A stretch of 64,000 nucleotides of DNA, from NCBI RefSeq assembly GCF_024137965.1, contig NZ_CP099975.1, forward strand, positions 3,782,001-3,846,000, given 5' to 3'. The position numbers and the translations under genes are program-made. Shown piece by piece: positions 49,675 through 58,967 of this stretch. The stretch comes from Halomonas sp. Y3 (GTDB taxonomy: Bacteria > Pseudomonadota > Gammaproteobacteria > Pseudomonadales > Halomonadaceae). The notes under the pieces were generated by a model. It saw nothing but the letters and a program-made list of their open reading frames with translations, ran no database searches and was not told the DNA's origin. Position 1 is the stretch's first letter. Each line of letters starts with the position of its first letter.

Positions 49675-50636
49675 GTGCCGACCTGCTGACGCTGCAAGTG
49701 CGGGATCAGCGAACGCACCAGCGCCGGGTAGGCCTCCTGCCAGCGCGTGTAGACGCGGCCGACGTTGCCCAGGGGCTTGGAGAGCAAGCGCAGGTTGATG
49801 ATCAGCGCACTCAGCTCGGCCAGGGTAATGTCGGCAAGCGCCGGCCCCACGTCCAACCACATCGCCAGCAGGGCAAGGCCGGCAAACGACACCCAGAGCA
49901 CCACATCGCTGGCGTTCTCGGCAAACCACTTGCTCACGTGCATATTCAGCACTGCGAAATAATAGCGCTCCTGATGACCGTAAAGAGACTGTTGATCGCG
50001 GCTCCCCGCGGTTTCCGCAATGCCCGACTGGGTATCGAGGATCTGCTGGCTGCTATGGCGAATGCGGCGGCCGAAGAACCACACGAACAGCAGCGTAGGC
50101 ACCATGCTCAGCACCAGCACCGGCACCCAGTGCGCGCCCAGCGACAGCTGCCATAGAAGCACCGAGCTGGTGACGGTGATGATGGTCCAGATGTCCTTGT
50201 AGATGACCTGGAACCCCTTCTTCGCCACATCGCTGCCGAATAGCACGTGCGCGACGTCCTGCGAGACGTTACCGAGGGTGTGGCGCTCGAGGTAGCTGCG
50301 CTGCATGACGATGATCAGCCGGGTCTCGAGCAGCTTGCTGAGTATCGACTCGGCGAAGTCGGCCAGGATCAAGCCGGCGGTGATGGCCAGAAAGAGCGGC
50401 AGGAATTCCGGCAGCAAGGCCCAGGGGTCGACCTCGCCCTGCTCGATGCGCTGCACGGTGCTCTTGCTCAGCCAGGCAAAGGCGGGAGAGAGGGCGGCAG
50501 CCAAGGCCGCCGCCCCTAATAGGCAAAGCAGGGTCCAGCGCAGCCGCAGCAGCACCCGCGCCATCTCCCTGAGCAATAGCTTCCAGGCGCGATACTTCAG
50601 CTCGGAAGACACCGGCATCTCCGCCTGGGTCATCAT
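49671..50636 (-). CDS. ABC exporter-type membrane domain without ATPase domain
   Basis: A 321-residue protein with five or six membrane helices in the ABC exporter pattern ('MARVLLRLRWTLLCLLG', 'DFAESILSKLLETRLII', 'QRSYLERHTLGNVSQDVAHV', 'LSMVPTLLFVWFFGRRIRH'). The sequence stops where the nucleotide-binding domain would begin. No ATPase is encoded nearby, so it must borrow one or work differently. The ATG overlaps the upstream stop (ATGATG/ATGA). Confidence 0.72.
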   Translation of the reverse strand: MMTQAEMPVSSELKYRAWKLLLREMARVLLRLRWTLLCLLGAAALAAALSPAFAWLSKSTVQRIEQGEVDPWALLPEFLPLFLAITAGLILADFAESILSKLLETRLIIVMQRSYLERHTLGNVSQDVAHVLFGSDVAKKGFQVIYKDIWTIITVTSSVLLWQLSLGAHWVPVLVLSMVPTLLFVWFFGRRIRHSSQQILDTQSGIAETAGSRDQQSLYGHQERYYFAVLNMHVSKWFAENASDVVLWVSFAGLALLAMWLDVGPALADITLAELSALIINLRLLSKPLGNVGRVYTRWQEAYPALVRSLIPHLQRQQVGT

Positions 50637-52294
50637 GGCAGCGCGAGGATCACGCAGCGGTCGGTGATCAGGCGCGGCGCCATGCCAGTGACGCTCTTGA
50701 CTGCGGGCAGCCAAGCCTCGAGCGCAGCCCACCTGGGCGCCTCGGCGGCTTCATCGAGCACCCAGCCGTTGGCCTGATTCCACACCAGCAGCCCCCGCTC
50801 TGAGGCAAAGGCCTCTTTCAGCCGCTCTGCCCCGTTCGGATGAGCAAGCGGTTTCAGCGACCGAGCGGTCACCTCGAACAGCTGGCCGCCGCTGAGCACC
50901 CAGAGGGTCTTGCCCGTGGCAAGCAGCGGTTGGCAGGGAGCCTGGAACATCGCCTTGACTTCGCCCCGACCGGTGCTCGAATCCACCAGCAGCAGGCGTC
51001 CGTCCACCATGCCGACCCAGAGGCCGCTGCCCTCGGCAAGCAGGGCGTGCACCGTGGCATCGCCGACGGCCTCGATCCAGGTGAGCTCCTTGGGTCGATC
51101 CGCCGCCGAGAGGAAGAGCCCGGCCTTGGAGCCCAGCGCCAGGCGATCGCCGACGAAGGCAAGGTAGGTCAGCTCGGCGAAGTGGGGTTGGGGGGTCAGC
51201 TTGACGTGCCGCCAGGAGGCGCCGTTGTCCCAGGAGCTGAACAGGCCGCGCTGAGTCGCCATGTACCAGGCGCCGTCCGCTGAGCATGCCAGCCCCTCGG
51301 CGTCCAGCGCCGCCCACTCGGCCGCAGCCGGCTGCCAGTGGCCGCCGCCGTCGTCGGAAAAGAAGGTGCCGAAGGTGGCGGTCGCCAGGATGCGCCCCTC
51401 GTCCAGGCTCCACAGTCGCTTGATCTTAGCGGCCGAGGGCGGCACGGCATGGCCGGCGAACACGTCGTGCACTCGCCCGCCGCCAAGCTCGACCAGGAAG
51501 GCGCCGGTGATTCCGGCCACCAGGGCCCGCCCTTCCGGCATCAGAATAAGCTGCTCGGCCTCGGCAAACCGCGGCTCCTCCAGCTCGACGCTGGTGCCGT
51601 TGGCGAATTCACACACCAGCTTGTTGCCCACCACCCAGGCACGCGCCGCCTCGCTTTCGCCAGCGGCGCTGAAGGGGCGTTTCTGATGGCGTACCGGGCT
51701 GCCGATGCGCCAGAGCCCGCGCCAGCGTGTGAGGTATCCGTCCTTCCAGGCTGCGAGGATGCCGTCGTGGTACCCGGTTTCCAGCTCCAGCGTCCAGCTT
51801 TCGCCGTGGTCGGTGGATACCAGCAGCGCCGGGCGCGCCTTGTTGCCCTGCTTCTTGCAGTAGGCCAGCAGGCGGCCCCGTTCGGCGGCCAAGCCGATGA
51901 TCTCGGTGTGGCCCTGGCCATAGCAATGGCGCCAGCCATCCGCCTCCAGCCGGTAGAGGCCGCGCTTGCCGCCGGCCACAGTCGCCCCCTCGCGGCACAA
52001 CAGAGCCTTTGCCTCGTCACGGGGCAAGGACGGCAGGCGCTGCTGCAGGCCGCCGTCGACGTCGGTTCTGGCAAGCACCTGACCCTCGGCACCGCTGGCG
52101 CCAACCAGCAGCCCTGCCTCGCTCGCCGCCAGTACGCTGATGCGCAGCCCCTGCCATTCAGGGATGACCTCGAGCTTGGCGTCGCGCAGCCGATAGAGGC
52201 CGGCAGCGCTGCCAAGCCAGATATCGCTCCCCTGCTGTACGGCCGCCTTTACCTCCGGCCGGCGGTAGGCATCGAGTTGATCCACACGACTCAT
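50633..52294 (-). CDS. beta-propeller (Asp-box) protein 2 of tandem pair
   Basis: A 553-residue protein beginning MSRVDQLDAYRRPEVKAAV. It has sialidase-type Asp-boxes (S/T-x-D-x-G-x-x-W): 'STDHGESWTLEL', 'SDDGGGHWQPA' and 'SWDNGASWRHV'. It has repeated blades of the form GLYRL and GLFLS. No signal peptide, so cytosolic as encoded. It is a paralog of the next gene (for example 'ILATATFGTFFSDDGGGHW' here and 'LLATATYGTFRSEDDGQTW' there). Function unknown. ATGA overlaps join it to both neighbours. Confidence 0.8.
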   Translation of the reverse strand: MSRVDQLDAYRRPEVKAAVQQGSDIWLGSAAGLYRLRDAKLEVIPEWQGLRISVLAASEAGLLVGASGAEGQVLARTDVDGGLQQRLPSLPRDEAKALLCREGATVAGGKRGLYRLEADGWRHCYGQGHTEIIGLAAERGRLLAYCKKQGNKARPALLVSTDHGESWTLELETGYHDGILAAWKDGYLTRWRGLWRIGSPVRHQKRPFSAAGESEAARAWVVGNKLVCEFANGTSVELEEPRFAEAEQLILMPEGRALVAGITGAFLVELGGGRVHDVFAGHAVPPSAAKIKRLWSLDEGRILATATFGTFFSDDGGGHWQPAAAEWAALDAEGLACSADGAWYMATQRGLFSSWDNGASWRHVKLTPQPHFAELTYLAFVGDRLALGSKAGLFLSAADRPKELTWIEAVGDATVHALLAEGSGLWVGMVDGRLLLVDSSTGRGEVKAMFQAPCQPLLATGKTLWVLSGGQLFEVTARSLKPLAHPNGAERLKEAFASERGLLVWNQANGWVLDEAAEAPRWAALEAWLPAVKSVTGMAPRLITDRCVILALP

Positions 52295-54078
52295 GGCACG
52301 AGCTCCTTTTCTGCGGTATGGCCTGCGGTTTCGAGACAGGGCAGCGAAACGGTTCGTAGCTGTCGCCGGTCGGTGGTGAGTGCGCTGCGACCATCGCCGC
52401 AAATACAGGCGTGGCGCACGCCAGCCGGCCAGTCGGACAGCGCCTGGAGCGGTTCCTCGCCGCCGCACCAGCGCCAGGCGCTGCGCTCGTTCCAGACCAG
52501 CAGACGCTGCTGCGAGTCGCTTGCGATGTAGTAGTCGCCGGCCTGCGGCTGGGGCATCATCTCTTCGATCACGACAGGGCCCTCGCCTGCGCACGCAAGG
52601 CGGAACAGCCGCTCGCCGCTGGCGATCAGGCAAGCGCTCAGCGTTCCACCGATCTGGGACTCGAACACCGGCACCTGGCCCGGCGCGGTCAGCGGCTGGG
52701 CTTGCTCCTCGACAGGGTCATAGCGCCACAGCCGGTCCTGGCCTGCCCCGTGGGTGCCTACCAGCAGCTGCTGCCGCTCGTTATCGGTGAACAGCGCCTC
52801 GATGGCCTGCTCGCCAAACGCCGCGACCCGGGCGATGCGCTCGGGTGACGCCAGCGGGGCAACCAGCAGGCCTGTCTTGGTGGCGATGAAGAGCTGCCCG
52901 CCGACGACCGCCAGGCCGCCGCGCAGTTCGCAGTAGTGAGGCAGCTCGGCCAGCTTGAACTTCACGTAGCGCCAGCGCCTGCCGTTGTCGTCGCTGACGA
53001 ACAGGGCGCGCTGGCAGCCCAGCCACCAGCGGCCATCGTCGCTGCGCATCAGGTGCTCGGCATCCAGCACCGCCCACTCGGCGTCGGCGGCCTGCCAGGT
53101 TTGCCCGTCGTCTTCAGAGCGGAAGGTGCCATAGGTGGCGGTGGCCAGCAGCACCCCGTCGTCCAGCTCGAAGATGCGCTTGAGCTTGCCCAGCCCGGCA
53201 GGCCCGGCGGCTTCGCCGAAAAGATCGGTTACCCGGCCATGGCCGGGTTCGACCAGATAGGCCCCCTGCACGCCGGCGACCAGGAAGGCATTGCCCTGCT
53301 CCAGCGGCAGCAGCCGCTCGGCTTCGGCGAGCAGCGGGTGTTCGAAGGCAACGCGGGCGTGGCCCTCCTGCTGGTACTCCAGCTTGGTGCCGTCCAGCAC
53401 CGCCCAGCGGTCGCCGGCCAGGAAGCCTGCGGTCAGCGGGTGCTTCTTGTAGCCGCTGGTGGTGTAGCGCTCTCGGCACCCCTTCCAGCGAGTGATCAAT
53501 CGCCGCTCATCGGCGGCGAGGATGAGATCCTGATAGTCGCCCAGCGACTCGACGTGCCAGCTCACCCCAGCGTCATGGGTCTCGATCAGCGCCGGCTTGG
53601 CAGCCGCTCCCAGCTTCTTGACCGAGGCACGGATGTGCTCGGCCTGCTGGCTGGAGACCCACAGCACCTCGCCCCAGCCGGCAGGGTCACGGAACAGGCA
53701 CTGCCAGTCGCTTGCCTGGGCGGTGTCGGCCAAAGGCAGCCGGTACAGGCCGCGCTTGGTGCCGGCCAGCAGGTGCTCGGCCTGGGCATGCAGGCACTTG
53801 ATCTTCTGGCCCGCTGGACGCGGCAGCTCGCGCCGGGGCTGCCACTGGCTGTCGCACAGGTGGAGGGCCTGGCCACTGTCGTCCTCCAGCAGCACCAGGT
53901 AGCCCTCCGGTGCGGCAACGGCCTGCTGCACCGGACGGCCACGCCAGGCGGGCACTTCCCTCAGCTGCTTGTCATGCAATTCGTACAATCCGGTCTCAGC
54001 GGCCAGATAGATGCCTGTCGCTCCGGCAAGCACTCCCTTGACCTGGGGTCGCTCGAACGCCGCCAGCTCTCTGCTCAT
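52291..54078 (-). CDS. beta-propeller (Asp-box) protein 1 of tandem pair
   Basis: A 595-residue paralog of the preceding entry. Asp-boxes are 'THDAGVSWHVES', 'SEDDGQTWQAA' and 'SDDNGRRWRYV'. It lacks a signal peptide and membrane segment. Two such propellers in one iron operon suggest a scaffold or a sensor that binds a metal complex or a surface component, but this is conjecture. Proteins of this form are often labelled exo-alpha-sialidase-like by homology alone; no glycosidase Arg triad was recognised. Confidence 0.8.
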   Translation of the reverse strand: MSRELAAFERPQVKGVLAGATGIYLAAETGLYELHDKQLREVPAWRGRPVQQAVAAPEGYLVLLEDDSGQALHLCDSQWQPRRELPRPAGQKIKCLHAQAEHLLAGTKRGLYRLPLADTAQASDWQCLFRDPAGWGEVLWVSSQQAEHIRASVKKLGAAAKPALIETHDAGVSWHVESLGDYQDLILAADERRLITRWKGCRERYTTSGYKKHPLTAGFLAGDRWAVLDGTKLEYQQEGHARVAFEHPLLAEAERLLPLEQGNAFLVAGVQGAYLVEPGHGRVTDLFGEAAGPAGLGKLKRIFELDDGVLLATATYGTFRSEDDGQTWQAADAEWAVLDAEHLMRSDDGRWWLGCQRALFVSDDNGRRWRYVKFKLAELPHYCELRGGLAVVGGQLFIATKTGLLVAPLASPERIARVAAFGEQAIEALFTDNERQQLLVGTHGAGQDRLWRYDPVEEQAQPLTAPGQVPVFESQIGGTLSACLIASGERLFRLACAGEGPVVIEEMMPQPQAGDYYIASDSQQRLLVWNERSAWRWCGGEEPLQALSDWPAGVRHACICGDGRSALTTDRRQLRTVSLPCLETAGHTAEKELVP

Positions 54079-54182
54079 GTCACTGATCTCCTGGGTATGA
54101 CCATAGGGGCGGACAGCGGGGCGTCCCTGCCCCGGATGTCGCTCGACATCCGGCCCTTGCCGCAGCCGCCGCCATCGGCGTC

Positions 54183-54614
54183 TTACTGCTTGTTGCGACC
54201 GTCGAGTTCCAGCTTGCGGCTGCTGATGTTGCCGTTCTGGTCGATGGTGTGCAGGTGCACGTACTCGCGATGATCCTTGTCGTCGTGCTTGATCTTGATC
54301 TTGCGGATGCGCTGCGGCGCTTCGACTTTCACCGCGGCACGCCCGGACTCCGGCAGCACCTCGATGACGTGATCGAATACGGCGGGCTCGGACCCACCCA
54401 GCAGCTTGCGGGTGGTCTCGTCGTAGATGACGTCGTAAACCTTGCCGTCGCGCAGGTAGTTCACGCTGGTCTCGACCACGCCATGGGCATGGGCGGTCAC
54501 GATTTCGAGAATCTGTGCGCCTTCGACGAACCCCGACAGGGCCTGGCGGGTCTCCTCGGGCAGCGAGCCGAAATCGTTTACTACGCGCTCTTGTTCAGCC
54601 ATCGTCATCGTCAT
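54183..54614 (-). CDS. 143-residue protein of unknown function
   Basis: Begins MTMTMAEQERVVNDFGSL. The middle is 'SVNYLRDGKVYDVIYDETTR', and the C-terminal part is basic and beta-rich (RIRKIKIKHDDKDHREYVHL). No signal peptide and no family recognised. The start at 54614 has AAGGAG upstream. It lies between the TonB receptor and the propeller genes in one direction, so it probably belongs to the iron operon. Confidence 0.65.
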   Translation of the reverse strand: MTMTMAEQERVVNDFGSLPEETRQALSGFVEGAQILEIVTAHAHGVVETSVNYLRDGKVYDVIYDETTRKLLGGSEPAVFDHVIEVLPESGRAAVKVEAPQRIRKIKIKHDDKDHREYVHLHTIDQNGNISSRKLELDGRNKQ

Positions 54615-54687
54615 TGACTCCTTGGGTTTTCTTCTTTGAATGAAGCGCCCGTACGGGCGCATGGCTTTCTCGCAAGCGAGAAAAGGG

Positions 54688-57195
54688 TTAGAAACGAGCC
54701 TCGATGCCCAGCCACAGCGTTCGGGGGATACTCACCGTGCGGTACTCCGTGTGACTGAGTTGGCCACCCTGATCGAAGAAGGCCTTCGGCCCGGACTCCT
54801 GCTCGTTGAAGAGATTGCTCGCTTCGAAGCGCACGCGAGTGGTGGGTGAAATCGGATAGCTGCCGGCAAGATCCACCGTGGTCAGCGAATCGAAACGCTT
54901 GCGGCTGAACTCGTCCTCTTCCGTGCGCTTGCCGTTATGGCTGGCTGCCAGCGAGAGCTGCATGCCCGAGCGCGGGCTGATCCAGTCGATACCGGCCGCC
55001 ACCAGATAGTCCGGCTCGCCGAAGAAGGGCACTTCACGCCCGCTCTGCAGCCGCATGCTGCCGTCGAAGAGGGTCTGATTGCTCCAGAGGTGCACCCCTT
55101 CGAGCCAATCGATACCCATCAATCCCAGGTGGAGGCGTTGCTCCAGCTCCAGGCCGCGCAGGGTTCCGCGCTCGATGTTCCTTGGCTGCACGACGTCGCG
55201 ATTGCCCTCTTGCTCACCGGTGCGGGCGTTGACGATCAGGTCATCGATGTCCTTGTGGAAAACCGTTGCGGCGAGGAAGGTATCCGGCGTCGACCAGACC
55301 AGGCCCAGATCGCTGTTGATACTGGTGGAAGAGGCAAGCTCGGGATTGCCGACGATGATCTCGCGGCCCCTTTGCACGCGGGAGGGGGTGATCTGGTCCA
55401 GCTGCGGTCGGTTCTGCGTGCGGGATACAGCGCCGTGCAGAGTGAACGCCGGGCTCAGCTGCCAAGCGGCATGCAGGCTGGGGCCGACATGAAGGTTGTC
55501 GCTACCTTGATGGACGCTCCCCCCTTCACCGTCGTTGCTGCGTGCAGACAGGCGATAATCTTCGACCCGAACGCCAGGCTCTACACGAAGCTGATCGTCG
55601 AAGAACAGGAACTGCTGGCGCAGCCAGCCGGCGAGATAGTCTTCCCGCAGGGAATACTCGTCGCCACTTCCCGACTCCCTGGCTTCGCCGTTTTCGATGA
55701 CCGTCTTGGTTCCATCGCGCTCGTTGCGACGAGCCTGTACACCGAATTCCGCCTTGCCCAGGCCGGCAGCGTCCCATGAATAGGACAGCGCACTGCGAAG
55801 CTCAAGCAGATCGTCGGTGAGTTCGTCGTCCGTCTGCGTCACATCATGCCGGTGCAGTGCGCCATCGCGGTAGCGCAGTCGCACTTCATCCATGCTGCCA
55901 TTCTGGTCGCTGCGGAAGGCCGACACCCTGCCTTCGGTCTGCCACTGCTCGCCGAGTTCATGCTCCCAGCGGAAGTTGCCGCCGTACGTCAGCGTGCTGT
56001 CCTCACCCGCACGAAAACGATTGTCCTGACGTCCGTTGGCCTCGGTGGTGAGGCGCTCATCCTGGACGCTGAGGGACTCCGCCATCAACAGGGGCTCGAG
56101 CTCCAGGTATGTACGATCCGAAGTCCAGCCGAACTTGGTGAAGGCGCTGACCCGGTTGACGTCCTTGCGGTCGCTCCTCTCGAACAGCTCGCGGAAGCTG
56201 CCGTCGGCGTTCTCCTCGACGGCTCGGTGAGCGCGCCGATGCGGCACGCCGCTGACATCCAGTCCGCCCAGCATGCTGAATTCGTCGGTCACGGGTCCGC
56301 CGGCCCAGATACTGGCACGGCCGGCGAACATGCCCTCGCCGTCTCCCTCATTGACCTGCCCGCCCATGACCTGGGCGCGGCCTTCAAACTGCTCGGGCGC
56401 TCGCCGGTAGCGGATGGAGACACGACCGCCTATTCCATCGTGCTCGATGTCGGCGGTCGGGTTGCGAATGACCCGCACCTCATCGACGAGGCTGGTGGCC
56501 ACCGTGCCCAGCGACAGGTTGCGCCAGCGATTGCTGCCGGGAATGTTGACGCCATCCAGCTCGACGCGAGTGAACTCCTTGTCGAGCCCCCTGACCCTGA
56601 CCTCCTGCTTCTCGGCCGGCGAGGTGGAGAACATGCCCGGCATGCGATCCAATGCCTTGCCGATATGCTCGTCGGGGAAGCGCTGCATTTGCTCGCTGCC
56701 GAGAATCAGGTCCGGACGCAGGGAGTGCAGCCGCTTCTCCTCGTTGGCGTGGATATCTTCGTAGACATTCAGCCACTGGCCTTCGACGAGCACAGTAGAA
56801 AGCTCGACGACATCGCCGTGCGAGGCAGGGAGCAAGGTCACGCTATCCGATGCGGTGAAGCGGTAACTCAATCCACTGCCGGCCAATATGGCGCGCAGCG
56901 CTTCGCTGACCGTGTAGGCGCCGCTCAGCCCTTGGCTGGTCTTGCCTTGGGTAAGATCAGGGTCGAAGGTTAAGGCCAGACCTGTCTGCCGCGCCATGGC
57001 ATTGAGCGCAGCGGTCATCGAGCCGGCAGGAATATCGAAGTGCTGGCGTGCCTCGGCTTGCAGCTGGGTGCCGGCCGGCTGGGCCAGGGCCGGCTGGGCC
57101 AGGGCCGGCTGGGCCGTCGCCAGGCCAACGGTCGCCGTCATCGCGGCCACCAGGCTCAGCAAGCGAGCGGGACGCTTGGTGATGCGAGAGTGCAT
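54688..57195 (-). CDS. TonB-dependent receptor with STN signalling domain
   Basis: An 835-residue outer-membrane receptor. A signal peptide carries a 15-base repeat that gives AQPALAQPALAQPA. An STN domain follows (residues about 50-125, 'FDIPAGSMTAALNAMARQTG'). The plug has 'QEVRVRGLDKEFTRVELDGV' and the barrel ends in 'TLWLGIEARF' with a terminal Phe. The STN domain passes ligand binding to FecR. The ligand should be a ferric chelate. Upstream are FecR and FecI. Confidence 0.92.
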   Translation of the reverse strand: MHSRITKRPARLLSLVAAMTATVGLATAQPALAQPALAQPAGTQLQAEARQHFDIPAGSMTAALNAMARQTGLALTFDPDLTQGKTSQGLSGAYTVSEALRAILAGSGLSYRFTASDSVTLLPASHGDVVELSTVLVEGQWLNVYEDIHANEEKRLHSLRPDLILGSEQMQRFPDEHIGKALDRMPGMFSTSPAEKQEVRVRGLDKEFTRVELDGVNIPGSNRWRNLSLGTVATSLVDEVRVIRNPTADIEHDGIGGRVSIRYRRAPEQFEGRAQVMGGQVNEGDGEGMFAGRASIWAGGPVTDEFSMLGGLDVSGVPHRRAHRAVEENADGSFRELFERSDRKDVNRVSAFTKFGWTSDRTYLELEPLLMAESLSVQDERLTTEANGRQDNRFRAGEDSTLTYGGNFRWEHELGEQWQTEGRVSAFRSDQNGSMDEVRLRYRDGALHRHDVTQTDDELTDDLLELRSALSYSWDAAGLGKAEFGVQARRNERDGTKTVIENGEARESGSGDEYSLREDYLAGWLRQQFLFFDDQLRVEPGVRVEDYRLSARSNDGEGGSVHQGSDNLHVGPSLHAAWQLSPAFTLHGAVSRTQNRPQLDQITPSRVQRGREIIVGNPELASSTSINSDLGLVWSTPDTFLAATVFHKDIDDLIVNARTGEQEGNRDVVQPRNIERGTLRGLELEQRLHLGLMGIDWLEGVHLWSNQTLFDGSMRLQSGREVPFFGEPDYLVAAGIDWISPRSGMQLSLAASHNGKRTEEDEFSRKRFDSLTTVDLAGSYPISPTTRVRFEASNLFNEQESGPKAFFDQGGQLSHTEYRTVSIPRTLWLGIEARF

Positions 57196-57310
57196 GGGAA
57201 TGGATCCTCTTGCAGGTTTTTTCCTGGTTCTATGGGTAATGACGAACCAAACCCGAAGAGGGACAGTGCGAATACGAATTTTTCTTGTTGATTGAAGCGG
57301 GCCCAGCGTG

Positions 57311-58330
57311 TCAGGGCTGGCGAGTGACGCGAACCACGAACGGCATGTAGCGACTCACCTGGATAGGCTGGCTGGAGGCCAAGGCGTTCAGGGCCCGGTC
57401 GAGATCGTCCAGCGGCAGGGTGCCGGATACCCGCAAGCCGGCCAGCGCCGCCTCGTCATAGCTGAGCAGCCCTCGCTGATGGCGGTTCAGGGTGTGCAGT
57501 ACCTGGGTCAGCGGCAGGTCGTCGACTTCCAGTTGCCCCCGGACCCAGGACGCCTGGGCGTCGGCATCCACGCTTTCGACAGGGCCTAGCTCCAGCTGGC
57601 TGGATCGTGCCCGCTGGTTGCGCTCCAGACGCACGCACTCCTCGACGACGCGCTGGCACAGCTCCACGCGAGATTCCTGGACCGTCACGCTGAGGAAGGT
57701 TTGCCCCGTGTTTTCCAGCCGCTGTGCCGTGAACTGGGTGCCCAGGGCCCTGGCGCGGCCTTCAGGCGTGACGACATCCAGAGGTCGTTCGCTATCCGGC
57801 GCGACCGTGATTTGCAGCTCGCCGCCACGCAGGTAAATGACACGGCGATCATCGCGATAGTCGATGTCCACCGCTGTACCCGTGTTCAACACCAGCTCGC
57901 TGCCATCGGGAAGAACGACATGCTTGCGCTCGCCCAGTACGGTGTAATGATCGGCCAGGAGGTGCATCGGAGAGTCGAGTCCCGAGACTAGCCATCCCAG
58001 GGGCAGTAGGGTCAAGAGCATCAGCGTCAATGCCGAGGCACCCAGCCAGCACCGGCTTAGCCGACGTTCATCACGAAAGGTCCGTTCCAGGGCCGCGCGG
58101 CTCCCGGGACGGGCTGCGCATGAAAAGCTCTGCCAGGTGGCGTCCATGGCCTGCCAGGCTTGCTGATGCTCGGAGTGGGCGGACAACCAATGCTCGAAGG
58201 CATCGCTGTCGCCGGGAAGCGGCTCCTCCAGCCTTATGCGCCATTCCGCCGCTGCTTGCAGAGCATGCTCATAGCGCTCGGCATCGGCGTCGGGCAAAGC
58301 GGAATGGCAATCTCGAGGCGGCAGACTCAT
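57311..58330 (-). CDS. fecR: FecR-type transmembrane sigma regulator
   Basis: A 339-residue protein. An N-terminal DUF4880-like segment has 'AAEWRIRLEEPLPGDSDAFE' and 'WLSAHSEHQQAWQAMD'. One membrane helix follows (LTLMLLTLLPLGWLVSGL), then the periplasmic FecR domain ('DHYTVLGERKHVVLPDGSEL', 'LNTGTAVDIDY') and a C-terminal STN-like part. It relays the receptor signal to FecI. The start overlaps the fecI stop by ATGA. Confidence 0.92.
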   Translation of the reverse strand: MSLPPRDCHSALPDADAERYEHALQAAAEWRIRLEEPLPGDSDAFEHWLSAHSEHQQAWQAMDATWQSFSCAARPGSRAALERTFRDERRLSRCWLGASALTLMLLTLLPLGWLVSGLDSPMHLLADHYTVLGERKHVVLPDGSELVLNTGTAVDIDYRDDRRVIYLRGGELQITVAPDSERPLDVVTPEGRARALGTQFTAQRLENTGQTFLSVTVQESRVELCQRVVEECVRLERNQRARSSQLELGPVESVDADAQASWVRGQLEVDDLPLTQVLHTLNRHQRGLLSYDEAALAGLRVSGTLPLDDLDRALNALASSQPIQVSRYMPFVVRVTRQP

Positions 58331-58869
58331 GGCAAGGCAGGGCAGCGAGCAGCTAAAGATGGAGAATGCAAGGCCTTGTGGCAGTGCAGCAGGGCCTGAG
58401 CCATGTACTTCTTGACCATACTGATGGAGACGCCCAGTTCCTCGGCAATCTCACCCTGGGCCATGCCGTCCAGCCGGCTCATCAGAAAAGCGCGACGGGG
58501 CTTGTCCGGCAACTCCTGGACCAACCGGGCCACCCACTCAAGAAGGTCCAGCCACTCGTTGACCTCTTCTGCGGAAGGCGCATGCAAATGTTCCTCGGCG
58601 AACGCCGTCTGTACCTCCAGCCAGGCCTGCTCCAACCGCGCCCGGCGACTGTCATCGATGACCAGGCGAGTGGCAATTCGGGTGAGAAACGCACGGGGCT
58701 GATCGAGCTTTTCCACGGGTGGGCGCACCAGCAAGCGGAGAAAACTCTCCTGGGCAAAGTCCGCCGCCCGCTCTGGGCAGCCAGTACGACGATGCAGCCA
58801 GCCTTGCAACCAGCCATGATGGTCATGGTAGAAGCTCTCGATAGAATAGGCGGTGCATGGGCTAGCCAT
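58327..58869 (-). CDS. fecI: FecI-type ECF sigma factor
   Basis: A 180-residue ECF sigma factor. Region 2 is 'FYHDHHGWLQGWLHRRTGC' and 'AADFAQESFLRLLVRP'. Region 4 is 'LPDKPRRAFLMSRLDGMAQG' and 'EIAEELGVSISMVKKYMAQA'. It should transcribe the TonB receptor operon after release by FecR. A Fur box lies 25 bases upstream of its start. Confidence 0.93.
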   Translation of the reverse strand: MASPCTAYSIESFYHDHHGWLQGWLHRRTGCPERAADFAQESFLRLLVRPPVEKLDQPRAFLTRIATRLVIDDSRRARLEQAWLEVQTAFAEEHLHAPSAEEVNEWLDLLEWVARLVQELPDKPRRAFLMSRLDGMAQGEIAEELGVSISMVKKYMAQALLHCHKALHSPSLAARCPALP

Positions 58870-58894
58870 GGAAGACCTCGAATGAAAAATATAG

Positions 58895-58909
58895 TGATAA
58901 CTATTCTCA
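58895..58909 (-). promoter_or_regulatory. Fur box upstream of fecI
   Basis: TGAGAATAGTTATCA on the minus strand matches the 7-1-7 Fur core (TGATAATNATTATCA) at 12 of 14 defined positions, with two half-site changes. It indicates iron repression of fecIR. Confidence 0.75.
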
Positions 58910-58967
58910 TTCTATTGCGGCACCTACCGCTAATCAAGAACATGTCTCACCGCGAAATGGCGTTTGA

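Larger units (their letters stand above)
38183..58967. other. 20.8-kb island splitting the ABC exporter operon
   Basis: The left edge falls at the end of the ATPase coding sequence, where an mgtE 3' end begins abruptly. The right edge falls at the permease start. ATPase, FtsX-type permease and AttH/CrtC-like lipoprotein normally form one operon. The segment carries the AT-rich cluster, the IS nest and the FecIR operon. CTGTGCT occurs at both edges (38177-38183 and 58975-58981), which may be chance. No integrase or tRNA site was found, so the route of entry is unknown. Confidence 0.6.

Noticed and set aside
57076-57116. 15-base tandem repeat in the TonB receptor signal peptide (AQPAL units), considered as a phase-variation switch
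   Set aside because: The unit is a multiple of three, so copy changes do not alter the frame. It only lengthens the signal peptide.
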